Source: a virus. From it: a stretch of DNA of 59,424 nt. Position 1 is the stretch's first letter, and each line of letters begins with the position of its first letter. Below the pieces are notes generated by a model, which worked only from the letters and a program-made list of their open reading frames with translations, had not been told where the DNA came from and did no database searches. Where the stretch lies: positions 1 through 59,424 of IMG/VR virus record IMGVR_UViG_3300042879_001983, one strand, 5' to 3'. The translations under genes were made by a program, and so were the position numbers. Of this stretch, positions 14,977 to 24,745 are shown piece after piece.

Positions 14977-15767
14977 AGTTTAAATGTAGGAATAGACAAC
15001 ATTTTATGTTTATTTTGGGTGTTAAATTTTTTATAGACTTCGATTGCTTTTAGTTGATTTTCGTTAAGAAACATTGGATCTTCACTCAATCCAGTTTCCA
15101 TAACCCACTCAAGCATTTCATAAGATGTTCCAATCTGATCCTCATCAGATCTACCATCTTCCCAAAGTCCATCTGTGGGAGGAGCATCAACAATACGTTG
15201 ATCTACTCCAAGATATTTTCCAAGTTCCCATACCTCAGTTTTATAAAGGTCTGCGATAGGAGCAATATCAACTCCACCATCACCATATTTAGTATAAAAT
15301 CCCACACCGTAATCTTCAACTTTATTTCCAGTACCGACAACAATACCACCAACAGATCCAGCAATTTGATACAAAGTAACCATGCGAATGCGTGATTTTG
15401 TATTTGCATTTGCAAGTTGATTGCTTGTGTACTGAGAACTGTTAGTCCACCAATTCAAACTATGAACGAATTTATCATACACACTAGAAAGTTCTACACG
15501 AATTCTAGTAACATTAGGATATTTTGCTTCCAATGCTTTTGTATGATCATCTGAAAGTCTATCATTATCTACATTTGAAAGTAGAGGCATAGACAAGACA
15601 TATGTTGGTAGTCCAGTTTCTGCACAAAGAGTTGAGACTACAGCAGAGTCAATTCCTCCAGAAACTCCTACAACAAGAGATTTGATGCTAGGGTTTTCTA
15701 GTACATAGTCACCCAACCATTTAACAATTCTATTTTTTAATTGTTCGTAATCTGAAATTCGATTCAT
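14973..15767 (-). CDS. nadE: NAD synthetase (NadE)
   Basis: Ammonia-dependent NAD synthetases convert nicotinic acid adenine dinucleotide to NAD+ with ATP. VVGVSGGIDSAVVSTL is the ATP-pyrophosphatase loop; KSRIRMVTLYQIAGSVGG, VVGTGNKVEDYGVGFYTKYG and DLYKTEVWELGKYLGV follow in the family order, with PPTDGLWEDGRSDEDQIG near the end. There is no glutaminase domain. Length is 264 residues, as expected. Its place between a glycosyltransferase and a dehydrogenase, overlapping both by 4 bases, makes it part of the glycan operon. Confidence 0.9.
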   Translation of the reverse strand: MNRISDYEQLKNRIVKWLGDYVLENPSIKSLVVGVSGGIDSAVVSTLCAETGLPTYVLSMPLLSNVDNDRLSDDHTKALEAKYPNVTRIRVELSSVYDKFVHSLNWWTNSSQYTSNQLANANTKSRIRMVTLYQIAGSVGGIVVGTGNKVEDYGVGFYTKYGDGGVDIAPIADLYKTEVWELGKYLGVDQRIVDAPPTDGLWEDGRSDEDQIGTSYEMLEWVMETGLSEDPMFLNENQLKAIEVYKKFNTQNKHKMLSIPTFKL

Positions 15768-16576
15768 TGGTATTTTTTAAGATACGACTGTTGTAAATAA
15801 TAATTTTTTAATTCTTCCACACTCATTGATTGGACCTTTTCCCATTCATCATTATTCTGATTCATATGGGGATTACTGAACCATGAATTAGGACCTCTTT
15901 TATGTTCTAGATGATAGACATAATCATTAATACGTCCTACATTATACCCCAATGTAGTAAATCTGTAAAATCTTTCTTTATCTTCTGGTGCATATGCTAC
16001 AAAGTTTTCATTTTCCATTCCACCTTCAATATAAACTTTACGGTTAAAGAACTGAGCCCACCCAAAATCGGAGGTGTGAGTATTTGAATTTTTATCTAAA
16101 ACTGAAAAATCAAAATCGTTAGATAGAAAATCAGAGACTAGTTCATCAGTAGCAGCAACTTGCTTCTGATACATCCCTTGACCGTATGGATATACAATAT
16201 CATAAGTATGATCAATAATAGAATTATATGCCTCTAGATAAGAATTGAATGGGAGAATAACATCACAATCATAATTTACAACAACCTCAGTATTGGAAAC
16301 CCATAGCATTTCATTCAGAATTCTTTGCCTATGAAAAGTTCCACCATCACTTTCTTCAAAGATATGATCAATATCTGGAACATTTCCCAGAAATTCTGAA
16401 ATCTGAGGAAGTGCTTGATTACGAAATACTGAAGTAGAATCAACCTCCTTTAAGATTATATTTGTTTCAAAATTTTCCAATAAAAAGCATAGAGATGTAA
16501 TAACATTCCTAAGTCTATCATCAGATTCTATTCTGACTGGAATGATAAAAGTCGCTTTTGATAAATCAGTTTTCAT
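15764..16576 (-). CDS. GT-A fold glycosyltransferase
   Basis: The 270 residues begin with a GT2-like strand (SKATFIIPVRIESDDRLRNV). VVNYDCDVILPF supplies a DxD metal site, and YAPEDKERFYRFTTLGYNV with its acidic ED resembles the galactosyltransferase-like C-terminal part found in polypeptide and chondroitin synthases. A processive or capping sugar transfer in the cytoplasm is expected. The substrate is unknown. Overlaps with both neighbours support co-translation. Confidence 0.75.
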   Translation of the reverse strand: MKTDLSKATFIIPVRIESDDRLRNVITSLCFLLENFETNIILKEVDSTSVFRNQALPQISEFLGNVPDIDHIFEESDGGTFHRQRILNEMLWVSNTEVVVNYDCDVILPFNSYLEAYNSIIDHTYDIVYPYGQGMYQKQVAATDELVSDFLSNDFDFSVLDKNSNTHTSDFGWAQFFNRKVYIEGGMENENFVAYAPEDKERFYRFTTLGYNVGRINDYVYHLEHKRGPNSWFSNPHMNQNNDEWEKVQSMSVEELKNYYLQQSYLKKYQ

Positions 16577-17324
16577 CTGGATACTTTCTAGTTTGTATAA
16601 ATTCTGAATATTTTTCTTGAATATATTTTAATTCTTTACTATTCATCATCCATCCACCTTCTGGATGCTCTACAACACAATCATATTGAGAAGTTGCTTG
16701 ACTGCTTATTCGATTATCATGATCTCTATTTGCAACTAGAATATCAGGAATAATATTTGGAAGTCCATTATTCCACCTCATTCTATGATAAAAATCGGTG
16801 TCGAGTAATAGTTTTAGATTTAAATCAAAGTTAACTTTGCAATCATTTAAAAATGAAACTACGGATGGACTGCTCAGAAGATTTCTTCCCTCAAGAGTGT
16901 AGTCAACCCATTTTGGAACTTTTTGATCATAGAAAGAAACTCCGTCTTTAGTTCCGCAAAATCCACTAAATGCCCATTTACAATTAGATGTTTTGTATTC
17001 CTCGGAAATAATTTCTAATGCTTTCGGTGAAACAAAAACATCATCGGAGAACATGATTTTAATTATTTTACCAGCACAATTATCTAAAGCAACATTAATA
17101 TTTTCACATGCATTAGTACCAGAATATCTAACAAAAGTAAATTCAAAATCATCAGAATATTCTTTACAAACATCCAAGATTAAATCATTTTTACTTTGAT
17201 CAGAAACAACAATATCAAAATCTTGAAACGTTTGAACCTTAAGAGAATCGAGCAATTGTCTCATCCAAATTGGTCCATTCTCTCCCCTATCATGAGATGG
17301 AATTGCAATAGAAAATTCAGTCAT
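16566..17324 (-). CDS. glycosyltransferase family 2
   Basis: A GT2 enzyme with the N-terminal nucleotide-binding pattern FSIAIPSHDRGENGP, LLDSLKVQTFQDFDIVVSDQ and a metal-binding KIMFSDDVF. At 252 residues it consists of little more than the catalytic domain, and no membrane helix is seen. I chose ATG 17324, which overlaps the previous stop as TAATG; five more codons upstream are possible. The sugar and linkage are unknown. Confidence 0.82.
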   Translation of the reverse strand: MTEFSIAIPSHDRGENGPIWMRQLLDSLKVQTFQDFDIVVSDQSKNDLILDVCKEYSDDFEFTFVRYSGTNACENINVALDNCAGKIIKIMFSDDVFVSPKALEIISEEYKTSNCKWAFSGFCGTKDGVSFYDQKVPKWVDYTLEGRNLLSSPSVVSFLNDCKVNFDLNLKLLLDTDFYHRMRWNNGLPNIIPDILVANRDHDNRISSQATSQYDCVVEHPEGGWMMNSKELKYIQEKYSEFIQTRKYPDEN

Positions 17325-18115
17325 TAAATTCTTTCCCAATCCTCAGGTACTAAATCAACTTCATCAATTGTAGCAGCAGGTCCAAACCAAACTTTGGGTG
17401 CAATAATTTTTTTAGAATTAGCCAACCATGCTCCCCACCAACTATAAGTACTATTAGCAATGATATGATATGAGCAAAGAGTCATAAGGCACATATCAAT
17501 TATATTATCATCAGATTCCGAGATCAAAAATCTATCACTCTCAAATAAAGATTGAGTCTTACACCACTTTGGATCATCAGAAAAAATCATAACTGGAAGA
17601 TTTTCTGGTAGTTTTTCCAGTGCTGCTTCGTAGTATTCAAGAGGGAGAACTGGATGATATTGTGGTTTAATTAGATGATCTGTTCTACGAATATGAAGAG
17701 AAATTGCATCAACTCCAAATGAGAACATCTCTTTACATGGTTTGAGAATATCATCTACGAAAGTAAAGTCTTCACGAATTTCATCAGCAATATGATTAAA
17801 GTATTTTGGTGATTGAAAATACCCATAAAGATTTACGTTATCTTCGCAGTTATTAAAAAGATTTTCATTAAATCTAAATGTTTCCTCTTCCACATAAGGT
17901 GCTGGAAAAAGATTAACCTCCTTTACATGAGGAAGATTAAAAGCCATGAATAACTTATGCTGATTTTCTTCATCGTTGAATTCATCATAAGTTTTAGGAC
18001 CAGGGGGAATACACCAATCAAATCCTCGATTAGCAGCAATTCCTCTAGTAGCAGCGTATTGGAACATTTGATTTCCAAAACGACCATTCTTTCCTAAGTG
18101 ATTATGTCCGATCAT
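17324..18115 (-). CDS. GT11 fucosyltransferase-like enzyme (copy 1)
   Basis: Family 11 enzymes make alpha-1,2-fucosyl (or related) linkages. GKNGRFGNQMFQYAATRG is the diagnostic N-terminal motif, ISLHIRRTDHL is the Arg motif that contacts the GDP-sugar, and HIIANSTYSWWGAWLAN is the third conserved block. It is a paralogue of the gene at 25485-26339; they share WCIPP, GYFQSPKYF and WFGPA. The donor could be GDP-fucose or another GDP-sugar made with the epimerase of this operon. Confidence 0.85.
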   Translation of the reverse strand: MIGHNHLGKNGRFGNQMFQYAATRGIAANRGFDWCIPPGPKTYDEFNDEENQHKLFMAFNLPHVKEVNLFPAPYVEEETFRFNENLFNNCEDNVNLYGYFQSPKYFNHIADEIREDFTFVDDILKPCKEMFSFGVDAISLHIRRTDHLIKPQYHPVLPLEYYEAALEKLPENLPVMIFSDDPKWCKTQSLFESDRFLISESDDNIIDMCLMTLCSYHIIANSTYSWWGAWLANSKKIIAPKVWFGPAATIDEVDLVPEDWERI

Positions 18116-18786
18116 AGTACAGTTCCTGGTGGTAAATGATAATGGAATCCAAAGGGAACAATTCCCTGAGTTTCTGGAAGTGGTTTTTCGTGAGAAAATT
18201 TAGCGGCAACTTCCACTGGGGCAAACTTACACCCCAATGCTTCGTAGATATGGCGATTGTGAACGCAGATATTTCCATCCTCTCCAGTATTACCATATCC
18301 AAAATGCTTATAAAAGTCTCCCCAATTTACATCAAAGTGAATATAAGCTCTCTTGGGTACATCTAAAAGTTTTTTACTTCTAAAAGAGAATCCCCCATTT
18401 CCAACTCTATGAGGTTTTCCCCAAGGATCCAGATAAGAATGAGGAACTTGCTCCCAAGGAGCACCAATATAATCATAATTAAAGAACTCATTATCCCATT
18501 TATCTGGATTAATTACAAACCCATCTGGTTGAACAAGAAGACAATAATCAGTATCAATATGTTTGCTCAGGTTGTAAATGCAATAATAATTGTAATCATG
18601 AATTGACTTAATCTCATAGCATTTAGAAAACTCAATTCCCTCGGGAAGATTACCTGGATCTTCGTGAGTAATCAACTTTACTGCACCAAAATTAATTCCC
18701 TTCATACTATGCTGTAGAGCAAAGAGTGCTCCAGGAATATTATTTGAAGATATGCAGAATAAAGTTACATTAGGTAGATTGATCAT
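18112..18786 (-). CDS. DUF5672-type glycosyltransferase-like protein
   Basis: The middle reads YDYIGAPWEQVP, then RVGNGGFSFRSKKLLD, the pattern I associate with the DUF5672 family near LPS genes; DTDYCLLVQPDGFVI may include the acidic metal site. I chose ATG 18786 because GAGGTGA lies at a suitable distance; ten more codons upstream are open. It overlaps both neighbours. A cytoplasmic sugar transferase is inferred. Confidence 0.68.
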   Translation of the reverse strand: MINLPNVTLFCISSNNIPGALFALQHSMKGINFGAVKLITHEDPGNLPEGIEFSKCYEIKSIHDYNYYCIYNLSKHIDTDYCLLVQPDGFVINPDKWDNEFFNYDYIGAPWEQVPHSYLDPWGKPHRVGNGGFSFRSKKLLDVPKRAYIHFDVNWGDFYKHFGYGNTGEDGNICVHNRHIYEALGCKFAPVEVAAKFSHEKPLPETQGIVPFGFHYHLPPGTVL

Positions 18787-19627
18787 TAGTTTCATCACCT
18801 CGCTTGATATACACAATAATATTACTACTATACCACTCTTCTACCTTATTTGTATCATCAACTAAAAAGTTTTCTGGAAGAGAATCAATAGTCTTTACAT
18901 GATGCTCAAATCTTTCTTGAGTGTCTGGATTACGAACAATGTATGAAAAATTTGATTTAGATACAAACTTATCAAAGTAATCTAATTGAGTTTCAAGATT
19001 ACACTCTGAAAGAGAATTTACAGCAATAACTAAATCAAAATCTTTTTTCTTTATTGAAGAAAGTTTATCGCATGGAACGAAATTGACTTTATCTTTTAAA
19101 TGCTCGAAATTTGAAATATACTTTTGAGCAAGTTTACAAGCCTCAGGTAAATCTATTAGAGTATAAGACTCAAATTCAATTAGATTAGATAATAGTAAAC
19201 AAAGTCCACCATACCCACCACCAATCTCAATAATATTTTTTAAAGAAAGAGGTTGCGATTGTTGTTCAAGAAAACAAACAATATCAATAGCGTTAAATGC
19301 AAACTTAAGAGTACTTGGAGAAATTAAACCAATTTCACTCTCATCGTATAAGTCTGGATTACCAATCTTATCATTCTCTTTAAACTTTTCAAGATTGCTG
19401 TAAAACAAATTTTTCTTTAAATGAGAATTAATTTTCTGAACATAATAATCAGAAAAAAGTTTTGGAGCACCTTCTAAAATTGTTCTGTATTTTTCATTCT
19501 TCCTGAAGTTAGAAAATTCATTATCATATTCCACTGCTTCAAGACATGCAGAAGTATAATCAGAAAGAGTTTCATTTTCTGCGGCAATCCATCCGTAGAA
19601 ATTTTTCTTTTTATTAATCGTTTTCAT
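18770..19627 (-). CDS. putative sugar O-methyltransferase
   Basis: A class I SAM methyltransferase: NIIEIGGGYGGLCLLLSN is the SAM-binding loop and ESYTLIDLPEACKLAQKY the following acidic strand; FDLVIAVNSLSE is motif IV-like. The layout agrees with a family annotated as putative sugar O-methyltransferase in polysaccharide clusters. Start at ATG 19627 gives 285 residues; nine further codons upstream are possible. Methyl capping of a surface glycan is the likely role. Confidence 0.72.
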   Translation of the reverse strand: MKTINKKKNFYGWIAAENETLSDYTSACLEAVEYDNEFSNFRKNEKYRTILEGAPKLFSDYYVQKINSHLKKNLFYSNLEKFKENDKIGNPDLYDESEIGLISPSTLKFAFNAIDIVCFLEQQSQPLSLKNIIEIGGGYGGLCLLLSNLIEFESYTLIDLPEACKLAQKYISNFEHLKDKVNFVPCDKLSSIKKKDFDLVIAVNSLSECNLETQLDYFDKFVSKSNFSYIVRNPDTQERFEHHVKTIDSLPENFLVDDTNKVEEWYSSNIIVYIKRGDETNDQST

Positions 19628-20597
19628 ATTTTGTAATGATACCCGAAAGTCCAAAGTTTTGTACGCCCTTATAATTCTCGTATTCTTCCCAACACTGAGC
19701 AGCAGTCTTTACTGTTCCGTTTTTATCCATGTAATTCCAATCCATAACGATGGAATCTGCAGGTCTCCAAAATCCATCAGAGATGTTCCAATCAAACCAA
19801 TACATTGGTGCGATTACTTTCTTAACTTCTGTAGATAACCAAACAGGCCAGAAAGAAAATGTAGATGCAGACATGATAACATATTTTGCAGTATTCAAAA
19901 TAGTGTAATCAATAGAAAGAGGGCCTCCACCCATCTGATACCATCCAATTTTATAATCTGGACCCCCTGGTTCATCAGAAACTGCTGCACCAACAACTTC
20001 AGCGTTTGGAATATGTCTTCTAGCTAGATTTGGATCATCAGTCACAACAACAAACTTAATATCAGGATTTTCTTCTTGCATTGCTTTCATCGCCATCTGA
20101 TAATACTCGGGAGGCAAGAAAGAATGTCCAGTAGAATAATCTCCACCCCTAAAGTGAACTACACAAATATTATCTTGAGAATAATCTCTAATAATTTTAT
20201 CTTCATCAAGTTTACACCATTCTCTAATATCATCACGACGATCTTCAATAAAGATCATGTTTTGAAATGTTCCATCAACTTTTGTGTTATCTGGGAGAAA
20301 AAACAACATTGGGTCAACAGGATTATAATCATGACCACTTTTTGGATGTCGATACTGACATTCTTTATACCAGTATTCGATTCCTTGCGGAAGAGAATCA
20401 GGTGGTCCTCCATCAGGACCAGACCCACCAATTACTTCATTACCCCAGAAAAAAGGCATCCAACCAGCACCTTTCCAAAGGTGCTTTCCCATAATACCAT
20501 AATCATATCCTAACTTTTCTGCGATGATTCTAACCACAACAGCGCCCCAGATCTGGTTTCCAATTCCAGATCCAAGATACATTTCATTAACTAGCAT
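19614..20597 (-). CDS. GT11-like glycosyltransferase (divergent copy)
   Basis: The N-terminus GSGIGNQIWGAVVVRIIAEK and NICVVHFRGGDYSTGHS correspond to the GNQ and HxRRxD motifs of fucosyltransferase-like enzymes with one change (FRGGD). YVIMSASTFSFWPVWLS matches the third block. At 327 residues it is longer than the other two GT11-type genes here and clearly diverged. A cytoplasmic transferase using a GDP-sugar is expected. Confidence 0.72.
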   Translation of the reverse strand: MLVNEMYLGSGIGNQIWGAVVVRIIAEKLGYDYGIMGKHLWKGAGWMPFFWGNEVIGGSGPDGGPPDSLPQGIEYWYKECQYRHPKSGHDYNPVDPMLFFLPDNTKVDGTFQNMIFIEDRRDDIREWCKLDEDKIIRDYSQDNICVVHFRGGDYSTGHSFLPPEYYQMAMKAMQEENPDIKFVVVTDDPNLARRHIPNAEVVGAAVSDEPGGPDYKIGWYQMGGGPLSIDYTILNTAKYVIMSASTFSFWPVWLSTEVKKVIAPMYWFDWNISDGFWRPADSIVMDWNYMDKNGTVKTAAQCWEEYENYKGVQNFGLSGIITKYEND

Positions 20598-21538
20598 GAA
20601 ATCTCCTTAATAGCTTTACTTACAATGTTATCATAGAAATATGGTAGGGTCAATGTGGTAAAATCTATTTGTTTTACCTCATTATAAAGATGTTCATTTT
20701 GAACTAAAAGTTCTTCAGTAACATCTTCATAGTTGTCTACAAAAAGAACAGGATAATTCTTATACAGTTCCTCAAGATAAGGATGTCTCTTCATCACTGG
20801 AACTCTTTTGAGGTATAACACTTCCCAATTTCGGTGACAGTCTAAAGCGTTACCGATAGGACAAATCATAAATTTGTGATTTTTGATTTTCTTCAAAAAC
20901 TCTTCATACCCAACACGTTCTTTATCTACCAATACCCAATACTTATCTTCAAAGATTTCATTAATACCAGATCTCTCTTTTGGATTTGTATGAGTGCTAT
21001 GATTTATGTATAAGAGATTGGTTGGAGTGATATCAGAATCTAACATCACTTTATTCAGAATCTCATTTCTATTATCTCCAGGATGCATTTGCCTTTGTAA
21101 TCCATATGGTGCTGGAATAACTTTACCACCCCAAGAAGCAGCGTTTACAGCAGAAATACAAAGGACATTTTCTGGGATAGCATCAAAGATATATTGATCA
21201 ATTGGGGTATCTTCAAGATTAGTAAAGATGATAAAGTTTATATCTTTAAAGTTAGAACACAATTTTAAAAGATCGCTTCTATCCATTAAAGACCAAACAT
21301 AATCTTTATCTTCTGGTTTTACTTCTTCAATATCTCTCTTATACAGTCTGATATTATCAATAAACAAAGTCATATAGTTTCTTTGTTTCTTTAGTTCAAA
21401 AACTTTAGAAACAAATTCAACATTTGTTAAATTAGCATCTTTCATAAAAGAGGTAAAAATATTACCCCATTGTCCAGATTGATCACCGAAAGAGTAATCG
21501 CAAAGTTTAGATAATGCTACGCCTTCAATCAATTCCAT
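20591..21538 (-). CDS. exostosin-like glycosyltransferase
   Basis: The C-terminal third carries KFMICPIGNALDCHRNWE and LYLKRVPVMKRHPYLEEL, like the end of exostosin or GT47-type enzymes where a Cys/His-rich loop precedes a conserved Glu. The N-terminal 150 residues are not recognised. No membrane segment is present. It overlaps its two neighbours by a few bases. The glycosyltransferase call is by motif and context and could be wrong in detail. Confidence 0.55.
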   Translation of the reverse strand: MELIEGVALSKLCDYSFGDQSGQWGNIFTSFMKDANLTNVEFVSKVFELKKQRNYMTLFIDNIRLYKRDIEEVKPEDKDYVWSLMDRSDLLKLCSNFKDINFIIFTNLEDTPIDQYIFDAIPENVLCISAVNAASWGGKVIPAPYGLQRQMHPGDNRNEILNKVMLDSDITPTNLLYINHSTHTNPKERSGINEIFEDKYWVLVDKERVGYEEFLKKIKNHKFMICPIGNALDCHRNWEVLYLKRVPVMKRHPYLEELYKNYPVLFVDNYEDVTEELLVQNEHLYNEVKQIDFTTLTLPYFYDNIVSKAIKEISC

Positions 21539-22389
21539 GGTTTAATGTACTGAGTAAACTTATCTTGATTATTCAAAATGTATTCTGGGAAAGAATCATC
21601 GATAGGAACTGTAGGATAAACATTTCCGCGATTGAGAGGATCTAATCCGTTTTCAATTTTTTCTTCTGCATTATCAATTACATCTGGTGTATTGTGATGG
21701 CAGTCTGCAGACGCTGCTAACTTTTGTTTGAATTTATCAGCATCACCAAAATAACTCCAATGCCAACCAGCAGACTCGATTAAATGAGATTCACTTAAAC
21801 TCTGTCTCAGTTTATCAACACTAATCTCCTTAAGAGTTTTCCAAGAACAAATTCTAGATCCTGCCCAATTTTCTTGATAAAGAATGTTGAGTTTATAATA
21901 AAATGATCTTTGAAGACATGCATAATGATTTGAAGCATCGAACCAATCCACATTCTTAAGAATTAATGGATTAACAATTTCATCAGCATCACTGGTAATA
22001 ACAATATCCTCATCAGAAACTCCTGCCTTTTCTAAAGAAAACGCTGTACAATTTCTAGCGTAGATATCTCTTTGATACCTAACAGGAATATCAATAAATC
22101 TCTGCCCGCAGTTATTATCAATATCCCCATAGGCAGTATGATATTTTTTCTTCTCTACATAATCCGAGAAGTCATTAGGAATTTCTTCCGTAATATCATG
22201 AATCACTTTATCATTAAACTTTGAAAACTGATCTTTATTTTCCAGATAAAGTAATGGCTTTTCATGTCCACTAATTGTATATGGACATTCAGTGATTACA
22301 AAATAGTCTACAACATCATAAAGTAGATTAAATCTAATTTCTAAAAGTTCCAACTCATTAAAGAATCGAAACGAATCAAAAATTTTCAT
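21529..22389 (-). CDS. glycosyltransferase family 17
   Basis: MKIFDSFRFFNELELLEIRF, then VVDYFVITECPYTISG, are the GT17 opening motifs. VITSDADEIVNP is the metal-binding DxD region, and GWHWSYFGDADKFKQKL closes the family pattern. GT17 proteins are related to the beta-1,4-N-acetylglucosaminyltransferase that adds bisecting GlcNAc in animals; bacterial and viral members occur in glycan clusters. At 286 residues it is complete. Confidence 0.88.
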   Translation of the reverse strand: MKIFDSFRFFNELELLEIRFNLLYDVVDYFVITECPYTISGHEKPLLYLENKDQFSKFNDKVIHDITEEIPNDFSDYVEKKKYHTAYGDIDNNCGQRFIDIPVRYQRDIYARNCTAFSLEKAGVSDEDIVITSDADEIVNPLILKNVDWFDASNHYACLQRSFYYKLNILYQENWAGSRICSWKTLKEISVDKLRQSLSESHLIESAGWHWSYFGDADKFKQKLAASADCHHNTPDVIDNAEEKIENGLDPLNRGNVYPTVPIDDSFPEYILNNQDKFTQYIKPWN

Positions 22390-22390
22390 A

Positions 22391-23062
22391 TCAGTTCTTA
22401 GTAATAATGATTAGTCCGTTATTTTCTTCAGTCTCATATTCAATTTCCCATTCGGGATTTTCTTCCAAGAATTCATCAATTGCTAGTCTAATTCCACCTG
22501 ATCCATCAAGAGTATCTCTTTGTGGATGGTTTGGATCCATGGATGGATAACCTTCACCACGCTCACCAAATGTATAGGTATCGTGAAAAGCAATATACTT
22601 TCTAACTTTACCAGCATGAAGTTCTAGTTCTTTTTTAAGTTGATCGTAGCAGTGCCACGTATCAATGAAAAGCATATCAGTTTCTTCAATTTCTACTGTA
22701 AGAACATCGGCACCAATATATTCACAATTCACACCCAATTCTTGTGCTTGATGAAAGACTTTAATTAGAGCGTTAACTTCTCTAGCGAGGTGTGGTTCTG
22801 GATTTTCATATTGATAATCATAAGAGACAAATTTTTTAGGATTAGCATATAAAAATGCAGATGTACTATTTCCAGATCTTGCCCCCATTTCGGTTACATG
22901 ATCACACTTCTTAGCGTATTCATACAAAACAGGAAGATGCATGTAAATATCAGATACTTCACATGCACATGCATCTTCATAGATGTCTTGAATACTAAAT
23001 GGTTTAGCGACTTTAGCAGGTCTATTCTTTGGTTGATAGACAAGAACTTTTGAATTTCTCAT
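22391..23062 (-). CDS. class I SAM-dependent methyltransferase
   Basis: CDHVTEMGARSGNSTSAFLY is the SAM loop, ETDMLFIDTWHCYDQLKKEL contains the acidic and His motif seen in CmcI or Methyltransf_24-type enzymes, and KYIAFHDTYTFGERGEGYP follows. It lies one base after the GT17 gene's start codon in the operon order. Together with two similar neighbours it suggests several methylation positions on the glycan. The substrate is unknown. Confidence 0.75.
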   Translation of the reverse strand: MRNSKVLVYQPKNRPAKVAKPFSIQDIYEDACACEVSDIYMHLPVLYEYAKKCDHVTEMGARSGNSTSAFLYANPKKFVSYDYQYENPEPHLAREVNALIKVFHQAQELGVNCEYIGADVLTVEIEETDMLFIDTWHCYDQLKKELELHAGKVRKYIAFHDTYTFGERGEGYPSMDPNHPQRDTLDGSGGIRLAIDEFLEENPEWEIEYETEENNGLIIITKN

Positions 23063-23075
23063 AATTTTAATTAAT

Positions 23076-23753
23076 TTAATTTAAGGTTTCCGATGAAATT
23101 GGTTTCCAATGAGATGAATTTCCAATGTATGTGATCTTTCTTTCAAAAGGACTTTCTTCCATAATAACGTATTTTGGTTGATTATCATTCACAAAATTTT
23201 GTACAGATTTACTCACAAGCCCATTATCACAATCATCAATTAATATATTATCAATTCCCAGTCTAGCACAATTTTTTAAATCTGAATATGCACATTCGTA
23301 ATCGTGCCCACCATCAACCCAAGCAAGATCAAATTTAATTTGTTCTGGATTCTCAAAATTACTTAAAGTCTCTACAGAATTTCCAGGAAAGAAAGTAATA
23401 AATTCTTCACCAAAATACTTGTGAATTTCATCAACGCAAAGTTGACTTTCTTCATTTATGCCGAATGTCCAAATTTTAACATCTGGAATTAACTTTTTCA
23501 TAAAATATGAATAATATCCTTTATGAGTTCCAACCTCTAAAACATTTTTAGGTTTGATTTGATCCACATATTTTTTATGAAAATCCAATTGTTCCACTAA
23601 TCCATTACAACCCAACCAATTAAATAAAGCACCCTCGTCATCTAAAAACATTACATAAAGTTTATTCAAGAAATCATAATCATATTCTTTTAATTCTTCC
23701 CTTGATAAAAATTCATCCCTATCCGTCGTTAATCCTTTGATTGGTTCTTGCAT
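23076..23753 (-). CDS. class I SAM-dependent methyltransferase
   Basis: The SAM-binding region is KPKNVLEVGTHKGYYSYFM, and FDLAWVDGGHDYECAYSDLK is the Asp-rich motif of Methyltransf_24 enzymes; NILIDDCDNGLVSK completes it. At 225 residues it is a bare catalytic domain. It overlaps the upstream epimerase gene by a single base (ATGA-like junction). A sugar or lipid O-methyltransferase is inferred. Confidence 0.75.
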   Translation of the reverse strand: MQEPIKGLTTDRDEFLSREELKEYDYDFLNKLYVMFLDDEGALFNWLGCNGLVEQLDFHKKYVDQIKPKNVLEVGTHKGYYSYFMKKLIPDVKIWTFGINEESQLCVDEIHKYFGEEFITFFPGNSVETLSNFENPEQIKFDLAWVDGGHDYECAYSDLKNCARLGIDNILIDDCDNGLVSKSVQNFVNDNQPKYVIMEESPFERKITYIGNSSHWKPISSETLN

Positions 23754-24745
23754 CAGTCTTTCCAGTATTCGTAAATATTTTTAGTAACTTCATAATCCAT
23801 ATCTTTAACTTTTCTATTTGGTTGCTTCATAGCCCAAACAAAAACATCTTCAATGAGATCTTCAAGGTTTGTGTTATCCACAAATTCTAATATAGTCTTT
23901 GCTTTTGTATGATCACAATAAGCGTGTTTTACTTCATGCCTAGCTTCCCCATGCTCGATAGGAACATCATATCCATATTTTCGCCCAATCTTTTGAACTG
24001 TTTGAGCAACTTCATTAAGTGAAAAATACTTATCAGCACCAATATTAAAAATTTCACCATCGTACTCTGTTAGAAGTTTATCGAATGGTTCCATATAATA
24101 TTTGATATCTGAAAAAGCTCTTGTCTGCTCACCATCACCATACACAAGAATAGGAATTCCATTTAGAGTTTTTCTAATAAAAATTCCAATTACGTTTCTA
24201 TAACGATCCCAAATATTTTGGTACTTACCCAAAACGTTGTGTGGACGAACGATATTATACCTTAACCCAAATTGCTTACGAGCTAATTCAAGATCAACCT
24301 CTACGGCATACTTTGCAACGCCATAAGGATCGATAGGTTGTGGTCTCTTATCTTCAGTAAAAGGAGGTTCCTGAGCACCATAAACAGCCATGCTTGATGT
24401 AAAAATCATCTTAGCATCGTGTTTAATGCACTCATTAATCAAATTTGCAGAGCAAATAAGATTGTTCCTATAGTTAAAATTCCTAATAAAAGGAGAAAGT
24501 CCTTCGGCAGCATAAGCAGCAAAATGTACTACTACATCTGGTTTATGTTCATCAAATAAATCTATAAGTTTTTTTCTTTTCTCTAGATTCAATTTAGCAA
24601 AAGTAAAGTGTTCATCTTTAGGAAGAAACGCTTTATATCCCCCAGAAAGATCATCAATACCAATTACATCATGACCATTCTTAAGAAGATGCCTAGTATA
24701 ATTGGACCCAAGAAGTCCAGCACATCCAGTTACAAAAATCTTCAT
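23753..24745 (-). CDS. NAD-dependent nucleotide-sugar epimerase (GalE-like)
   Basis: An extended short-chain dehydrogenase: KIFVTGCAGLLGSNYTRHLL is the NAD loop, DDLSGGYKAFLP the UDP-sugar-type continuation, and YGVAKYAVEVDLE contains the YxxxK catalytic pair. RPHNVLGKYQNIWDRYRNV and YGDGEQTRAFSDI match UDP-glucose 4-epimerases. At 330 residues it is complete. It probably converts a UDP-hexose needed by the glycosyltransferases. Confidence 0.85.
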   Translation of the reverse strand: MKIFVTGCAGLLGSNYTRHLLKNGHDVIGIDDLSGGYKAFLPKDEHFTFAKLNLEKRKKLIDLFDEHKPDVVVHFAAYAAEGLSPFIRNFNYRNNLICSANLINECIKHDAKMIFTSSMAVYGAQEPPFTEDKRPQPIDPYGVAKYAVEVDLELARKQFGLRYNIVRPHNVLGKYQNIWDRYRNVIGIFIRKTLNGIPILVYGDGEQTRAFSDIKYYMEPFDKLLTEYDGEIFNIGADKYFSLNEVAQTVQKIGRKYGYDVPIEHGEARHEVKHAYCDHTKAKTILEFVDNTNLEDLIEDVFVWAMKQPNRKVKDMDYEVTKNIYEYWKD

